From: Deltaproteobacteria bacterium | GTDB lineage: Bacteria > Myxococcota > XYA12-FULL-58-9 > JABJBS01 | NCBI GenBank assembly: GCA_018668695.1 | Contig: JABJBS010000053.1 | Coordinates: forward strand, 1-56,082 | Length of the DNA: 56,082 bases | Direction of reading: 5' to 3' | Shown here: positions 26,037 to 34,465 of the stretch, in pieces | Numbering within the stretch: the first letter of the stretch is position 1 | How the letters are laid out: every line of letters begins with the position of its first letter | Translations under genes and position numbers: made by a program | The notes under the pieces: model-generated | What the model was told of the DNA's origin: nothing | The model's database searches: none | Seen by the model: the letters and a program-made list of their open reading frames with translations, nothing else

Positions 26037-26120
26037 CGCAACCTCCTGCAGAGCTTCTACCCAGCTGAGGAAAAGGTCACAAGGAAAAGATGGAGCTTTA
26101 AAAAAACAAGTAATATCAGG

Positions 26121-26960
26121 CTAGTGGGATTGCCTCTTGTCGGACGAAAGCCATTTCTCAAGAATCAATTTCGCCGGGCCGCTCAGATCGCCAAACTGCA
26201 GCCCAGCTTCTTTGTGTGAACCAACGCTCACCCAAGCGATGCTGCAAGGCCCCTTCACCATTCCCCAAGCGGTCGCAAAGCGAATCTCGGCCGCGCCACC
26301 TCTTTCGATGGCACTGCCATTATCCTCGCCAATGATCCGAAACCTCGCGCCCCCCAATGACAAATCAACCAGACGGCCGAGAAATGTTTGACCATCGATT
26401 TCCAGATCACAACTGAGTTGCATGGGCACTCTCATGTGACGGCGCTTCTGCGGTTCTTGACGCTCACGCAATTGTTCCGAAGTGACTTCTAATTGGCTGG
26501 CCGCCTCTGCCACCAAAAGCTTAGAAATGGCGACACTCAATCGCCGAAAATTCACTGGTTTTGCGAGCATTTCGTCGCCGCCAGCCTGCACCAACTCGCT
26601 TCGAGAGTAGCGGGCTGAGTAGGCAGTTACGAAAATGATTCTTGCACCCTTGCAGTCGATGTTTTGCGCGAACACAGGAACTTGTCCGATTCCTCGACCC
26701 CGTAGAATTTTAGTGATGTCCACTCCGTTTAGGGTGGAGCCCGAAAGCTGGATATCCATCAGAATGAGGTCGAAGTTTTCTTTCTCAAGAAGCTCAAAGA
26801 CCTCGCGGTCGTTCTTTGCCCGTGTGAGGTTAAACTTATCTCGCAACCAAAGCTGCGCCACCTCCCAATTCGTATCCTCGTCTTCCACGTAGAGAATACG
26901 TTGATGGTCTTGGGCCTTACGACGCCCGAGAGGTACTGGATTTAACCGCCTAAACTCCAT
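26121..26960 (-). CDS. Response regulator with receiver and PilZ domains
   Basis: A 279-residue protein. Residues 20-150 are a receiver: acidic pocket VEDED, phospho-acceptor Asp69 in LILMDIQLSG, VTAYSA, and Lys134 in LAKP. A roughly 15-residue insertion lies between the Asp and the VTAYSA strand. Residues 171-270 are a PilZ domain with RRHMR (Arg173, Arg177) and DLSLGG, the cyclic-di-GMP binding signature. The output should join phosphorylation with c-di-GMP, for example in motility control. The ATG at 26960 is chosen for the GGGGGG just upstream; an ORF extension to 27044 lacks one. No histidine kinase is adjacent. Confidence 0.88.
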   Translation of the reverse strand: MEFRRLNPVPLGRRKAQDHQRILYVEDEDTNWEVAQLWLRDKFNLTRAKNDREVFELLEKENFDLILMDIQLSGSTLNGVDITKILRGRGIGQVPVFAQNIDCKGARIIFVTAYSARYSRSELVQAGGDEMLAKPVNFRRLSVAISKLLVAEAASQLEVTSEQLRERQEPQKRRHMRVPMQLSCDLEIDGQTFLGRLVDLSLGGARFRIIGEDNGSAIERGGAAEIRFATAWGMVKGPCSIAWVSVGSHKEAGLQFGDLSGPAKLILEKWLSSDKRQSH

Positions 26961-27169
26961 GTTCCCCCCGGATAAAAAGAAGCCCCCAAACGACAACTTG
27001 TTAAGTATAGCCGGATAGCCCATTGAAACGATAGCCAACAGCACCTTCTCTAAACATCATCCTAACCACAAAGTACGCTTTGATCTCTTACCTCCAACCA
27101 TTATGTAAGATTCTACTCACCTACCGTTCAGGCATTGATCCCGAGACTAAAAACGCATTCACTTCATCT

Positions 27170-27628
27170 ATGACTGACAAGAACTATTCGAAACTGAAAA
27201 TGTTGATGGAAGAGGAAGTCCCTTTTAATAAACACCTGCAGATGAAGCTTGAGAGCATCCGTGAGGGTTATTGCTTGGTACGTATACCCTGGGCGACACA
27301 CCTTACAGGCGACGCGAGTCGGCCAGCGGTTCACGGCGGGGTTCTTGCTACTCTTCTCGATGCTGCCGGCGGCGCAGCCTGTTGGAGTCTCTTGGAGAAC
27401 GAGAGCGACCGGCTCAGCACCGTGGACCTCCGCATCGATTACTTACGCCCAGGGCCCGCACAAGCAATGATCTGCGAAGCTAAAGTGGTTCGGATGGGCA
27501 ATAAAGTCTGCGTTGCGCGAATGGAAATATTCTCAGAAGGAGATGACCCAAACGAAATTGGTCCCATCGCTACCGGGCAAGGGGTTTATAATGTAGCCAA
27601 GCCCAAAACTCGTTCTAACAAAGTTTAA
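27170..27628 (+). CDS. PaaI-type hotdog thioesterase
   Basis: A 152-residue single hotdog domain. HGGVLATLLDAAGG carries the HGG motif and the catalytic acid used by PaaI-type acyl-CoA thioesterases, followed by TVDLRIDYLRPG on the central strand. It likely hydrolyses an aryl- or acyl-CoA. The ATG at 27170 gives normal family length; the ORF extends to 27080 without support. The region before it (26961-27169) carries no recognisable gene. It ends 24 bases from the convergent kinase gene. Confidence 0.85.
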   Translation: MTDKNYSKLKMLMEEEVPFNKHLQMKLESIREGYCLVRIPWATHLTGDASRPAVHGGVLATLLDAAGGAACWSLLENESDRLSTVDLRIDYLRPGPAQAMICEAKVVRMGNKVCVARMEIFSEGDDPNEIGPIATGQGVYNVAKPKTRSNKV

Positions 27629-27652
27629 ACTCAACTGAAGAGAATTGTTGAT

Positions 27653-29371
27653 TTAGGAATACCAACCATAAAGATGCATCAGTGCATCTCCTCGTACCCT
27701 GAAACCAGCCCGTAAATTATTCTTACTGGCTTCAAGCCAAGCATCGCGAAATTGCTCTGCACTCTGGAACCGGTTCACAGGGTTTTTGCATAATGCGACG
27801 GCTAAAACACGTTCGATATCTTTTGGAATATCTACAACATAAGAAGATGGCACTGGCGCATGCTCGTAAACAATCTTGTACAACACACCAGGAAGCTCTT
27901 CAGCAGCAAAAGGGGTTCGTCCCGTTAGCGCCCGATAAGCAATGGCCCCCAGTGAGAATACGTCGCTTCTCGTATCTACATCGATAGAGCGCGCTTGTTC
28001 TGGAGACATAAAAGCCGGTGTTCCCACCAGTTGGTTGCATGTTAAGGTACCCTGGCTTCCCTCAAATTTAGAAACCCCAAAATCCAAAAGCTTCCATGAC
28101 TTCACGCCATTGAAGGTTGTGCAAAATAGGTTTTGCGGCTTCAAGTCTCGGTGAACGATGCCCGCACGGTGAACCGCGGAGAGCCCCACCGTGATTTCGT
28201 CAAGGCACTGGGTGACCTCATCAACACTCATTACACCAGATTGACGAAGAACTGCGGCCAGGTCCTCGCCTTCGAGGTATTCCATGGCAATAAAATGCGA
28301 TGAAATCGGCCCATCCAAGCGGCCCACTTGATAAACCTGAACCACGTGACTGTCTTTGACGGCGCGGAGCATATCTCCCTCGCGTAAAAAACGAGCCAAG
28401 TTTGAAGGGTCACACCCCTCTGTTTCAGATAATATTTTAACAGCCACGCGTATGCGGCTGTCTCGGTGATAGCCAAGATAAACCTCGCCCATGGCACCGC
28501 GGCCAACCACCGCCTCAAGGCGAAAAGGTCCAGCCATTTCACCAGAAAAACGCCCCGATTTCCCCGCCCCATAGCGGCGGACAGCATTAATCTCTTGATT
28601 GACCTCGTGAAGTTGAAACTCACGTGCCTCCGCTTGATAGGCCGATGAATGCGCCTTCTCTAAAGCCCCTACCAAAGTTTGCCGTGACTTCTGCGCACAC
28701 CAAAGCGTGCATAAAAGAACCAACGGCACCATCACGGTCATAAAGATACGACCCGTATCGTCATAGACCGATGTCGCAAGCATTCCCATATCCGGAATAA
28801 TTCCCAGAACGACACCAAGCGCCAAAAGGAAATACCCCAGTGTTGCGCTAAGCGGGATAATCCATGCGTAAAAGGGATCGCGGGCCAGCCCAAAAAAACT
28901 AATGCCCAGAGTAAGTGTTAAAGGCGCTGGTGAAAATACCCCTAAAAAGTAAATCACGGGAAGTGAGCTAAGAGATGCCGTCCAACCGAATGCCCGGTAA
29001 ACAAAACGGGTATAGCCACTTGGCTGTGCCGCGCGCTGAGCAACCCAGAAACAAACAGGTACTAAAACAAAACAGGCAACCTGAGCGGCGAGCTTTAAAT
29101 CGGGGTGACCTTCAACCAAACCAATCAAGGCTCCCGTAATCGCACACAAGAAGCCTAATACTTTGGACCAAGTTTGGGCGTGAATCATTTCTTGCGCGTC
29201 GAACGACTCGGCTGCACGAAGTTCTGGGCTCAGCACACGCGATTGCAGCACTTCGTTGGACAAATCTTGCCGCTCAGCCTTAGGGGGAGGTCCTCCGGGA
29301 ACAACCGTTCGTCCTGCCCCAAGTTCCTTGGAATCAAACGTGCCTGCTGAAAGGACCGAATTCGAATGCAT
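27653..29371 (-). CDS. Membrane Ser/Thr protein kinase with N-terminal multi-helix domain
   Basis: A 572-residue protein with reversed layout: residues 65-226 hold about six membrane helices, 232-268 a probable coiled coil, and 283-550 a PknB-like kinase. Catalytic elements are intact: GRGAMG loop (290-295), Lys312, HRDLKPQN (407-414), DFG (430-432), GTPAFMSPEQA activation-loop end. The kinase faces the cytoplasm; the membrane part may sense envelope or membrane state. The ATG has GGGG before it, and a perfect 10-bp palindrome lies 21 bases upstream. Such kinases are abundant in Myxococcota. Confidence 0.92.
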   Translation of the reverse strand: MHSNSVLSAGTFDSKELGAGRTVVPGGPPPKAERQDLSNEVLQSRVLSPELRAAESFDAQEMIHAQTWSKVLGFLCAITGALIGLVEGHPDLKLAAQVACFVLVPVCFWVAQRAAQPSGYTRFVYRAFGWTASLSSLPVIYFLGVFSPAPLTLTLGISFFGLARDPFYAWIIPLSATLGYFLLALGVVLGIIPDMGMLATSVYDDTGRIFMTVMVPLVLLCTLWCAQKSRQTLVGALEKAHSSAYQAEAREFQLHEVNQEINAVRRYGAGKSGRFSGEMAGPFRLEAVVGRGAMGEVYLGYHRDSRIRVAVKILSETEGCDPSNLARFLREGDMLRAVKDSHVVQVYQVGRLDGPISSHFIAMEYLEGEDLAAVLRQSGVMSVDEVTQCLDEITVGLSAVHRAGIVHRDLKPQNLFCTTFNGVKSWKLLDFGVSKFEGSQGTLTCNQLVGTPAFMSPEQARSIDVDTRSDVFSLGAIAYRALTGRTPFAAEELPGVLYKIVYEHAPVPSSYVVDIPKDIERVLAVALCKNPVNRFQSAEQFRDAWLEASKNNLRAGFRVRGDALMHLYGWYS

Positions 29372-29391
29372 AGCTTATCCCCTGACAAGTT

Positions 29392-29401
29392 CGCTTAAGC
29401 G
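29392..29401. other. 10-bp perfect palindrome upstream of the kinase
   Basis: cgcttaagcg lies in the 285-base divergent gap (29372-29656) between the kinase and the histidine phosphatase. It is at a position where an operator or a start-site element could be, but no regulator is assigned. The rest of the gap shows no gene, hairpin or clear promoter. Confidence 0.25.
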
Positions 29402-29656
29402 CCTCATCAACGTGTCCAAAATACCTGCGCGCCGTCTCCTTACACACAAGGCTCATTTATTTAGGAATCGCTGCTCGGGTCCCCATACCCATTCGTGAGC
29501 AAACTACCAATGCCGCTATCACCCACAAACGGGGCTTCAGTCAACGGGCACAAGCCGCCTAAGTGACCTAAAACTACCTTATATTTGATACTTTTTCGTT
29601 GCCTTTTGAAGTTCTCGCTGTCATCAGAGCAATTCGATAAAACATAGGATATTCAG

Positions 29657-30355
29657 TTGAGTACACTCATTCTTATTCGGCACGCGCAGGCATCTTTCGG
29701 AGCCGACGACTACGACCAGCTCTCAGAACTTGGCTACCAGCAAGCGGCGCTTCTCGCCAAATGGTTTGCCAAAGAGCCCCACAGCATCGACCGAGTGGTC
29801 TGTGGTCCCTGCAAAAGGCACCAACAAACCGCTGAAGCTACACTGAGCCTCTCCTCAACAACTCCCCAAGATGCCGAAATAATTGAAGAACTCGATGAGT
29901 TTGATGCATTTCGTCTCTTCGGCTGGTTTATGCAGCGCGAAGATGACCCGCGCAGTGAAGAGATTCGCAATCTCATGGTGGCTCAGGATCCGGCTCAAGC
30001 AGGTCACTTGGGCAAACTCTTGGAGCAAGTCACGCTTGAATGGGCGCGCGGTGAACACGTGATCCCCGGCATGGACACATGGGCGCAAACACGTAAACGA
30101 ATGGAAACCGGTATTCGCAAAGTCACCGAAACCATGAAGTCATCCCAACGGGTCGCACTCTTTACATCGGGCGGTCCCGTAGGTGTTGCGATCGGCATGG
30201 CTCTTGAGCTCTCCGACGAGAAAACGATGCAAATGTGCTGGGCTGTGTATAACGCCGCGTTTTCCCGCTTCTTCGTCAACGACGGTCGTTTCAATCTCGA
30301 TAGTATGAACAACCTGCCGCACCTTGAGGCCGAAGAGCTCATCACAAGGCGCTAA
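29657..30355 (+). CDS. Histidine phosphatase family protein
   Basis: A 232-residue protein starting LILIRHAQAS, the RHx motif with the phospho-accepting His, then GYQQAALLAKWF and CGPCKRHQQTAE, both typical of the phosphoglycerate-mutase-like branch. The second catalytic His, normally in a HGG motif, is replaced: the strand reads FTSGGPVGV, as in one subgroup of this family. Activity is therefore uncertain. The start codon is TTG, supported by AGGAT seven bases upstream; no ATG fits the family start. Confidence 0.87.
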   Translation: MSTLILIRHAQASFGADDYDQLSELGYQQAALLAKWFAKEPHSIDRVVCGPCKRHQQTAEATLSLSSTTPQDAEIIEELDEFDAFRLFGWFMQREDDPRSEEIRNLMVAQDPAQAGHLGKLLEQVTLEWARGEHVIPGMDTWAQTRKRMETGIRKVTETMKSSQRVALFTSGGPVGVAIGMALELSDEKTMQMCWAVYNAAFSRFFVNDGRFNLDSMNNLPHLEAEELITRR

Positions 30356-30428
30356 AATAAAAATAGTCCATGACAAATAAAGGCCAAAGCTCATACGCTA
30401 TGGCTAAGTAGATAAAGTGAGAATAACG

Positions 30429-31391
30429 ATGTCTGAACAAACGATACCGGTCGTAAACCTTAGCCACTTCCATGGCGGTAGCTCTGAGCAACAACAACAA
30501 TTTGTTCAAACCCTTGGCGATGCGCTGATGGACCTTGGTTTCTTTGCCGTTACCAACCATGGCGTTGACTCAACGTTGATCGAGCGTTGCTATAAGCATG
30601 CCGAGTTGTTCTTCTCAAAATCAGAAGAGACCAAAAAAAGATATGAGTTTGAAGAGCTCAATGGTCAGCGTGGTTTTACAAGCTTTGGAAAAGAGCACGC
30701 CAAAGACAGCCCTGCGCCCGACCTTAAAGAGTTCTGGCATGTGGGGCGTGAACTCACTCCAGACCATGCACTCGCAAAAGTCTATGGGCACAACATCTGG
30801 CCTAAGCAGGAAGATGTTAGCCTGGACTTTCAACCTGACTTTCTCGAACTCTATAAACAACTCGAAACATGCGCGATGACTCTGCTTCAGGCTTGCGGTA
30901 TCTACCTGGGAGAATCGACAGAGCTTCTTTCCGACATGGCCATCGACGGTGATACCATTTTGAGAATCATTCATTATCCACCTATTGCAGATGATGCAGA
31001 ACCTGCATCCATTCGTGCCGGTGCACATGAAGATATCAATCTCATTACTCTACTGTGTGAGGCGACCAATGGAGGGCTTGAACTACTCCAACGCGATGGC
31101 ACCTGGCGTGCGATACATTCGCTCAAAGGCCAAATTGTAGTCGATGCTGGTGATATGATTCAGAACCTCACCAATGGAGTTCTCAAAAGCACAACTCATC
31201 GCGTCGTGAACCCCAATAATGCTCGAGAGCGGCGCTTTTCGATGCCCTTCTTCGTTCACCCAAGGGCCGAAGTGAGCCTTCAACCTCTGGAATCATGTGT
31301 CCGTAAGATGGGGCCTAATTCAGAGTTTAAATCCATCAGTGCTCGAGACTTTCTGATGCAACGGCTGAAAGAAATCGGCTTGACTGTTTGA
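30429..31391 (+). CDS. 2-oxoglutarate/Fe(II) dioxygenase, isopenicillin N synthase-like family
   Basis: A 320-residue oxygenase of the DIOX_N plus 2OG-FeII family. Iron ligands are His200 and Asp202 (AHED) and His257 (STTHRV); Arg269 and Ser271 (RFSMPFF) bind 2-oxoglutarate. The N-terminal part begins IPVVNLSHF and has DLGFFAVTNHGV. The substrate cannot be told; plant and bacterial members hydroxylate small molecules. ATG at 30429 is preferred over a GTG four codons upstream. No biosynthetic cluster surrounds it. Confidence 0.92.
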   Translation: MSEQTIPVVNLSHFHGGSSEQQQQFVQTLGDALMDLGFFAVTNHGVDSTLIERCYKHAELFFSKSEETKKRYEFEELNGQRGFTSFGKEHAKDSPAPDLKEFWHVGRELTPDHALAKVYGHNIWPKQEDVSLDFQPDFLELYKQLETCAMTLLQACGIYLGESTELLSDMAIDGDTILRIIHYPPIADDAEPASIRAGAHEDINLITLLCEATNGGLELLQRDGTWRAIHSLKGQIVVDAGDMIQNLTNGVLKSTTHRVVNPNNARERRFSMPFFVHPRAEVSLQPLESCVRKMGPNSEFKSISARDFLMQRLKEIGLTV

Positions 31392-31422
31392 CTCTCCGTA
31401 TCCCCTGTGGCCGAATTAAGGG

Positions 31423-32655
31423 GTGAAGTATTCTATCTGTATAATTACGGCCTTTGTTGGCCTGGCGGGCTGCCAACAACCCATCGCTGACGGCACAGAA
31501 AGTGTCTTTGACGAAAACCTAGTCAACACCTACCGCAACGCCTTACCGACCTACCCTAATCTTATTCCACCCACCCCCATGGAAACCATTGTCGTTTCCC
31601 CAGGTACACCGCAGGCTCTTGCTCCAGCCTTGGCCGAGCAAAGCTTAGCGCCGGTAAAATATACCTTCAATTTGATGAATGAGACGCTCGTCGAACTTAC
31701 CAGTTTCCCTCCGACTCTCTACAATGAGGACACCACGCAACTGGTTTGGGGTCCCTTTGAAGCACGAAAAGATTTCGGGACACTCGCCCTCTTCGTAAGC
31801 AAAAACAGTGACTACAATGCCGACTATTTTGACGAGGACGAACCGACCGGCTCGCCCCTAGAATACATCTTTGCCTTGATGCGAGGCGCAAATTACGACT
31901 TGAATACACTCACGCCGATTGTACTCGGTGGCTCAACCCCCAATGCCGACAACCCTGAATGGGGCCTCACCCTGCTGGTTTTTGATTTTGATACCAACAA
32001 AAGTTTTGTTGAAGCCTATGGCAAAGTTTCAGACCCGGGCTGTTTAGCTTCAGGGAGATTCGTAGCTCTTCGTAATCACGGACCCCATCTTGATGAGAAC
32101 GGAGTCCCCACCGACAAAACGCTTACATCCGTAGCTGGTATTTTTCGAAACTTTGTTCCCAAAAACGCGCCCGGCGCGCCACCTATCGACCTCGACTACC
32201 TCTACGGAGATATTGCATCCTCCGATACCACCCTCTCCTATTCCAACTTCGGTGCGCAATTTGACTTTGATGGTAATCCAGACACGCTCGAGAACGTCGC
32301 TGTAAAGATGGCATTTTGGAGTTATCTCAGACGCAGCCCGGCTGGCAGTGGGCGCGCTGAATTCGTGGCAACCAATGCGGAGATGGCCGAAGGTCAATTC
32401 CTCCAGGCAACCGAGTGCTGGGATTACAATCTTTCAAAAAGCTATTTTACGATGGCCAGTATTTACGGTGAAGAAATCACACCCGTTAGTACCATGGGAA
32501 CACCCATTACCAGCTGTGATGACAGCCTAGAAAACGGGTTAGATGTGATAGGTTTACCGTCAGCGAACGAAGCGGACCCTAGAATCAAAGAGCTGCTCGA
32601 GGATATCGCACAAAATGGGCTTCTAAATGATACTGGCGAAGAGCCTGCGAATTAG
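31423..32655 (+). CDS. Lipoprotein of unknown function
   Basis: A 410-residue protein. Start is GTG; signal peptide with lipobox LAGC (Cys17). The mature part is acidic, contains a few cysteines, and alternates short hydrophobic strands with Pro/Asp-rich loops. I do not recognise a family. The gene lies 31 bases after the dioxygenase and may share its transcript. An AAGGGG sequence abuts the GTG, too near for a normal Shine-Dalgarno, so the exact start is uncertain. Confidence 0.7.
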   Translation: MKYSICIITAFVGLAGCQQPIADGTESVFDENLVNTYRNALPTYPNLIPPTPMETIVVSPGTPQALAPALAEQSLAPVKYTFNLMNETLVELTSFPPTLYNEDTTQLVWGPFEARKDFGTLALFVSKNSDYNADYFDEDEPTGSPLEYIFALMRGANYDLNTLTPIVLGGSTPNADNPEWGLTLLVFDFDTNKSFVEAYGKVSDPGCLASGRFVALRNHGPHLDENGVPTDKTLTSVAGIFRNFVPKNAPGAPPIDLDYLYGDIASSDTTLSYSNFGAQFDFDGNPDTLENVAVKMAFWSYLRRSPAGSGRAEFVATNAEMAEGQFLQATECWDYNLSKSYFTMASIYGEEITPVSTMGTPITSCDDSLENGLDVIGLPSANEADPRIKELLEDIAQNGLLNDTGEEPAN

Positions 32656-32693
32656 AGTAAGGTCTGGCAACTTCAACATCAGGAGCGCTTCAT

Positions 32694-32954
32694 ATGAGTG
32701 ACCTAACAAGTAAATTCGAACAATCACAGGTTGATGTGAAAACCCTCACCTCCAATCCTGGCAACGAAATGCTGCTAAAACTTTATTCGAATTTTAAACA
32801 AGCAACTGTTGGAGATGTTCAAGGTAAGCGACCCGGTATGATGAATATCGCAGGCCGTGCCAAATATGACGCATGGGCAGGCTTAAAAGGTCATTCTAAA
32901 GACCAAAGTATGGAAACGTATATTACGCTCGTTGACCAATTACTTGGCCGCTGA
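32694..32954 (+). CDS. Acyl-CoA-binding protein (ACBP)
   Basis: An 86-residue protein of exactly ACBP length. LYSNFKQATVGD and GRAKYDAWAGLKGHSKDQS are diagnostic. Ligand residues of eukaryotic ACBP are all kept: Tyr31, Lys35, Lys57 and Tyr76. It should bind long acyl-CoA in the cytoplasm as a four-helix bundle and buffer or deliver it, for instance to the acyl-CoA dehydrogenase or to lipid synthesis. AGGAG is placed nine bases before the ATG. ACBP is universal in eukaryotes but patchy in bacteria. Confidence 0.95.
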   Translation: MSDLTSKFEQSQVDVKTLTSNPGNEMLLKLYSNFKQATVGDVQGKRPGMMNIAGRAKYDAWAGLKGHSKDQSMETYITLVDQLLGR

Positions 32955-32965
32955 AGTTTAAAACG

Positions 32966-34465
32966 ATGAATCCGGCACTGCTTTCAAAAAGACGTTTCCT
33001 TGCCGGGCACCAATGTCTTCTAAAAATGTGGAATCAATTTCACCGAAGAGAATTGGCCGCTCGCTTCTCAGGCTTTCAAAACGTTCTGTTCAAAGGCGGC
33101 ATTCAAGTTGAAGAGCTTGCCAGAACAAAATATCCCAAAGGGGTTCAGATCCCTCACCGCCAAATCACTTCAGCTGAAGCAGCGCACCAAACCCTTGATG
33201 CCCTAACCGACCACAATACCAGTGCGATATTTGATGGCGCATTCACTTTTCAAAACACATTTATTCGAACCGATATTTTGGCCAAGACCCCCGAAGGCTC
33301 GTGGGATCTCCTTGAGGTTAAAAGCACCACTCGAGTTCGTCAGAGTCATCTCGTAGATCTGGCTTTACAACTTTGGATGCTCCGGTCACTGGGCATTGAT
33401 GTAGACCGTGCAGGCATGCTCACCGTCAACAAAAACTATCAATTTCAAGGCGGTGATATTGAGCTGGAAAAGTATTTCAACTTCACCGATTGCACCGACG
33501 ACTTAGATGATTTGATGACTCAGGCTGAACAATCCGTCAAAAAGTTTAACATCATTCTCAATGACGAAGTTCCCCCAATTGTGCGCCAAGGCAAACAGTG
33601 CTCCAAACCACATCCGTGTGCGTTTTACGACCACTGTCACGATGAACCTGTGGAAGAACTCCCGTATCCGATTACTCTACTTCCCCAGCTCTCGGGGCAT
33701 CTACGTAACCGATTAGAAAAGCAAAACATCACCGATGTACGGGAACTAACGGACTCCAAGGACTTGGGACCAATACAGATGCGAGCGCTTCGCTGTATCA
33801 AAAGTGGTCTTCCCGAGGGATCCGACAAACTTGCTTCAGAGATATCCAAGGTTCAATACCCTATTCACCATATCGACTTTGAATCTTTCATGAATGCTAT
33901 TCCATCTTATCCGCATTCTCGGCCATACGACTCCATCCCATTTCAGTGGTCTAACCATATCGAGCACGAAGACGGGACCATCGAGCATCAAGAATTTCTT
34001 TGGCCACATAAAAGTGACCCACGCGAAGCGTTTACCAAAAGCCTTCTAAAATCCTTGGGCGATACAGGAACCATTTGTATCTATTCAAACTATGAAGAAG
34101 TTGAAATCGCGCAAATGGCAAAACTATTCCCAGAACTCAGTGTACCGCTCAAGGCGCTTTTAAAGCGCACCTGGGACGTGATGGTTCTTTTAAGAGACCA
34201 CTTTTATCACCCCGGATTCTTGGGTTCATTTAGTATAAAGAGAGTACTGCCTGCGCTGGCACCTCATCTACGTTACGAAGAACTTGATATCTCGGACGGT
34301 AAAGCGGCGATGCACGAATACCTGCGCAGTATTGAATTGGAGTCAGATGAGGAACGTGAAGAAATTCACAAGCAGCTTCTTGTTTACTGCGCGATGGATA
34401 CGCAGGCACTGATTGAGATTAGAAAATACTTAAAGACCTGGGTTGAGTCTCAACCCACTGCGTGA
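32966..34465 (+). CDS. DUF2779 nuclease: Cas4-like PD-(D/E)XK + DEDDy exonuclease fusion
   Basis: A 499-residue two-part protein. The N-terminal 225 residues look like a RecB/Cas4-type nuclease: Asp103, then Glu117-x-Lys119 (LLEVKSTT), an LALQLW motif, and four cysteines (Cys17, Cys212, Cys218, Cys224) positioned for an iron-sulfur cluster. The second half begins with DFE (Asp304, Glu306) after IHHI and ends with YCAMD (Tyr474, Asp478), the outer motifs of a DEDDy exonuclease. Known DUF2779 proteins share this layout; their function is not established. A role in DNA repair or defence is inference. It starts 11 bases after the ACBP gene, no ribosome-binding site being obvious. Confidence 0.85.
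   Translation: MNPALLSKRRFLAGHQCLLKMWNQFHRRELAARFSGFQNVLFKGGIQVEELARTKYPKGVQIPHRQITSAEAAHQTLDALTDHNTSAIFDGAFTFQNTFIRTDILAKTPEGSWDLLEVKSTTRVRQSHLVDLALQLWMLRSLGIDVDRAGMLTVNKNYQFQGGDIELEKYFNFTDCTDDLDDLMTQAEQSVKKFNIILNDEVPPIVRQGKQCSKPHPCAFYDHCHDEPVEELPYPITLLPQLSGHLRNRLEKQNITDVRELTDSKDLGPIQMRALRCIKSGLPEGSDKLASEISKVQYPIHHIDFESFMNAIPSYPHSRPYDSIPFQWSNHIEHEDGTIEHQEFLWPHKSDPREAFTKSLLKSLGDTGTICIYSNYEEVEIAQMAKLFPELSVPLKALLKRTWDVMVLLRDHFYHPGFLGSFSIKRVLPALAPHLRYEELDISDGKAAMHEYLRSIELESDEEREEIHKQLLVYCAMDTQALIEIRKYLKTWVESQPTA

Noticed and set aside
32966-34465. Cas4 of a CRISPR system
   Set aside because: Cas4-like motifs are present, but the protein is a DUF2779 fusion, and there is no cas1, cas2 or array in the window.
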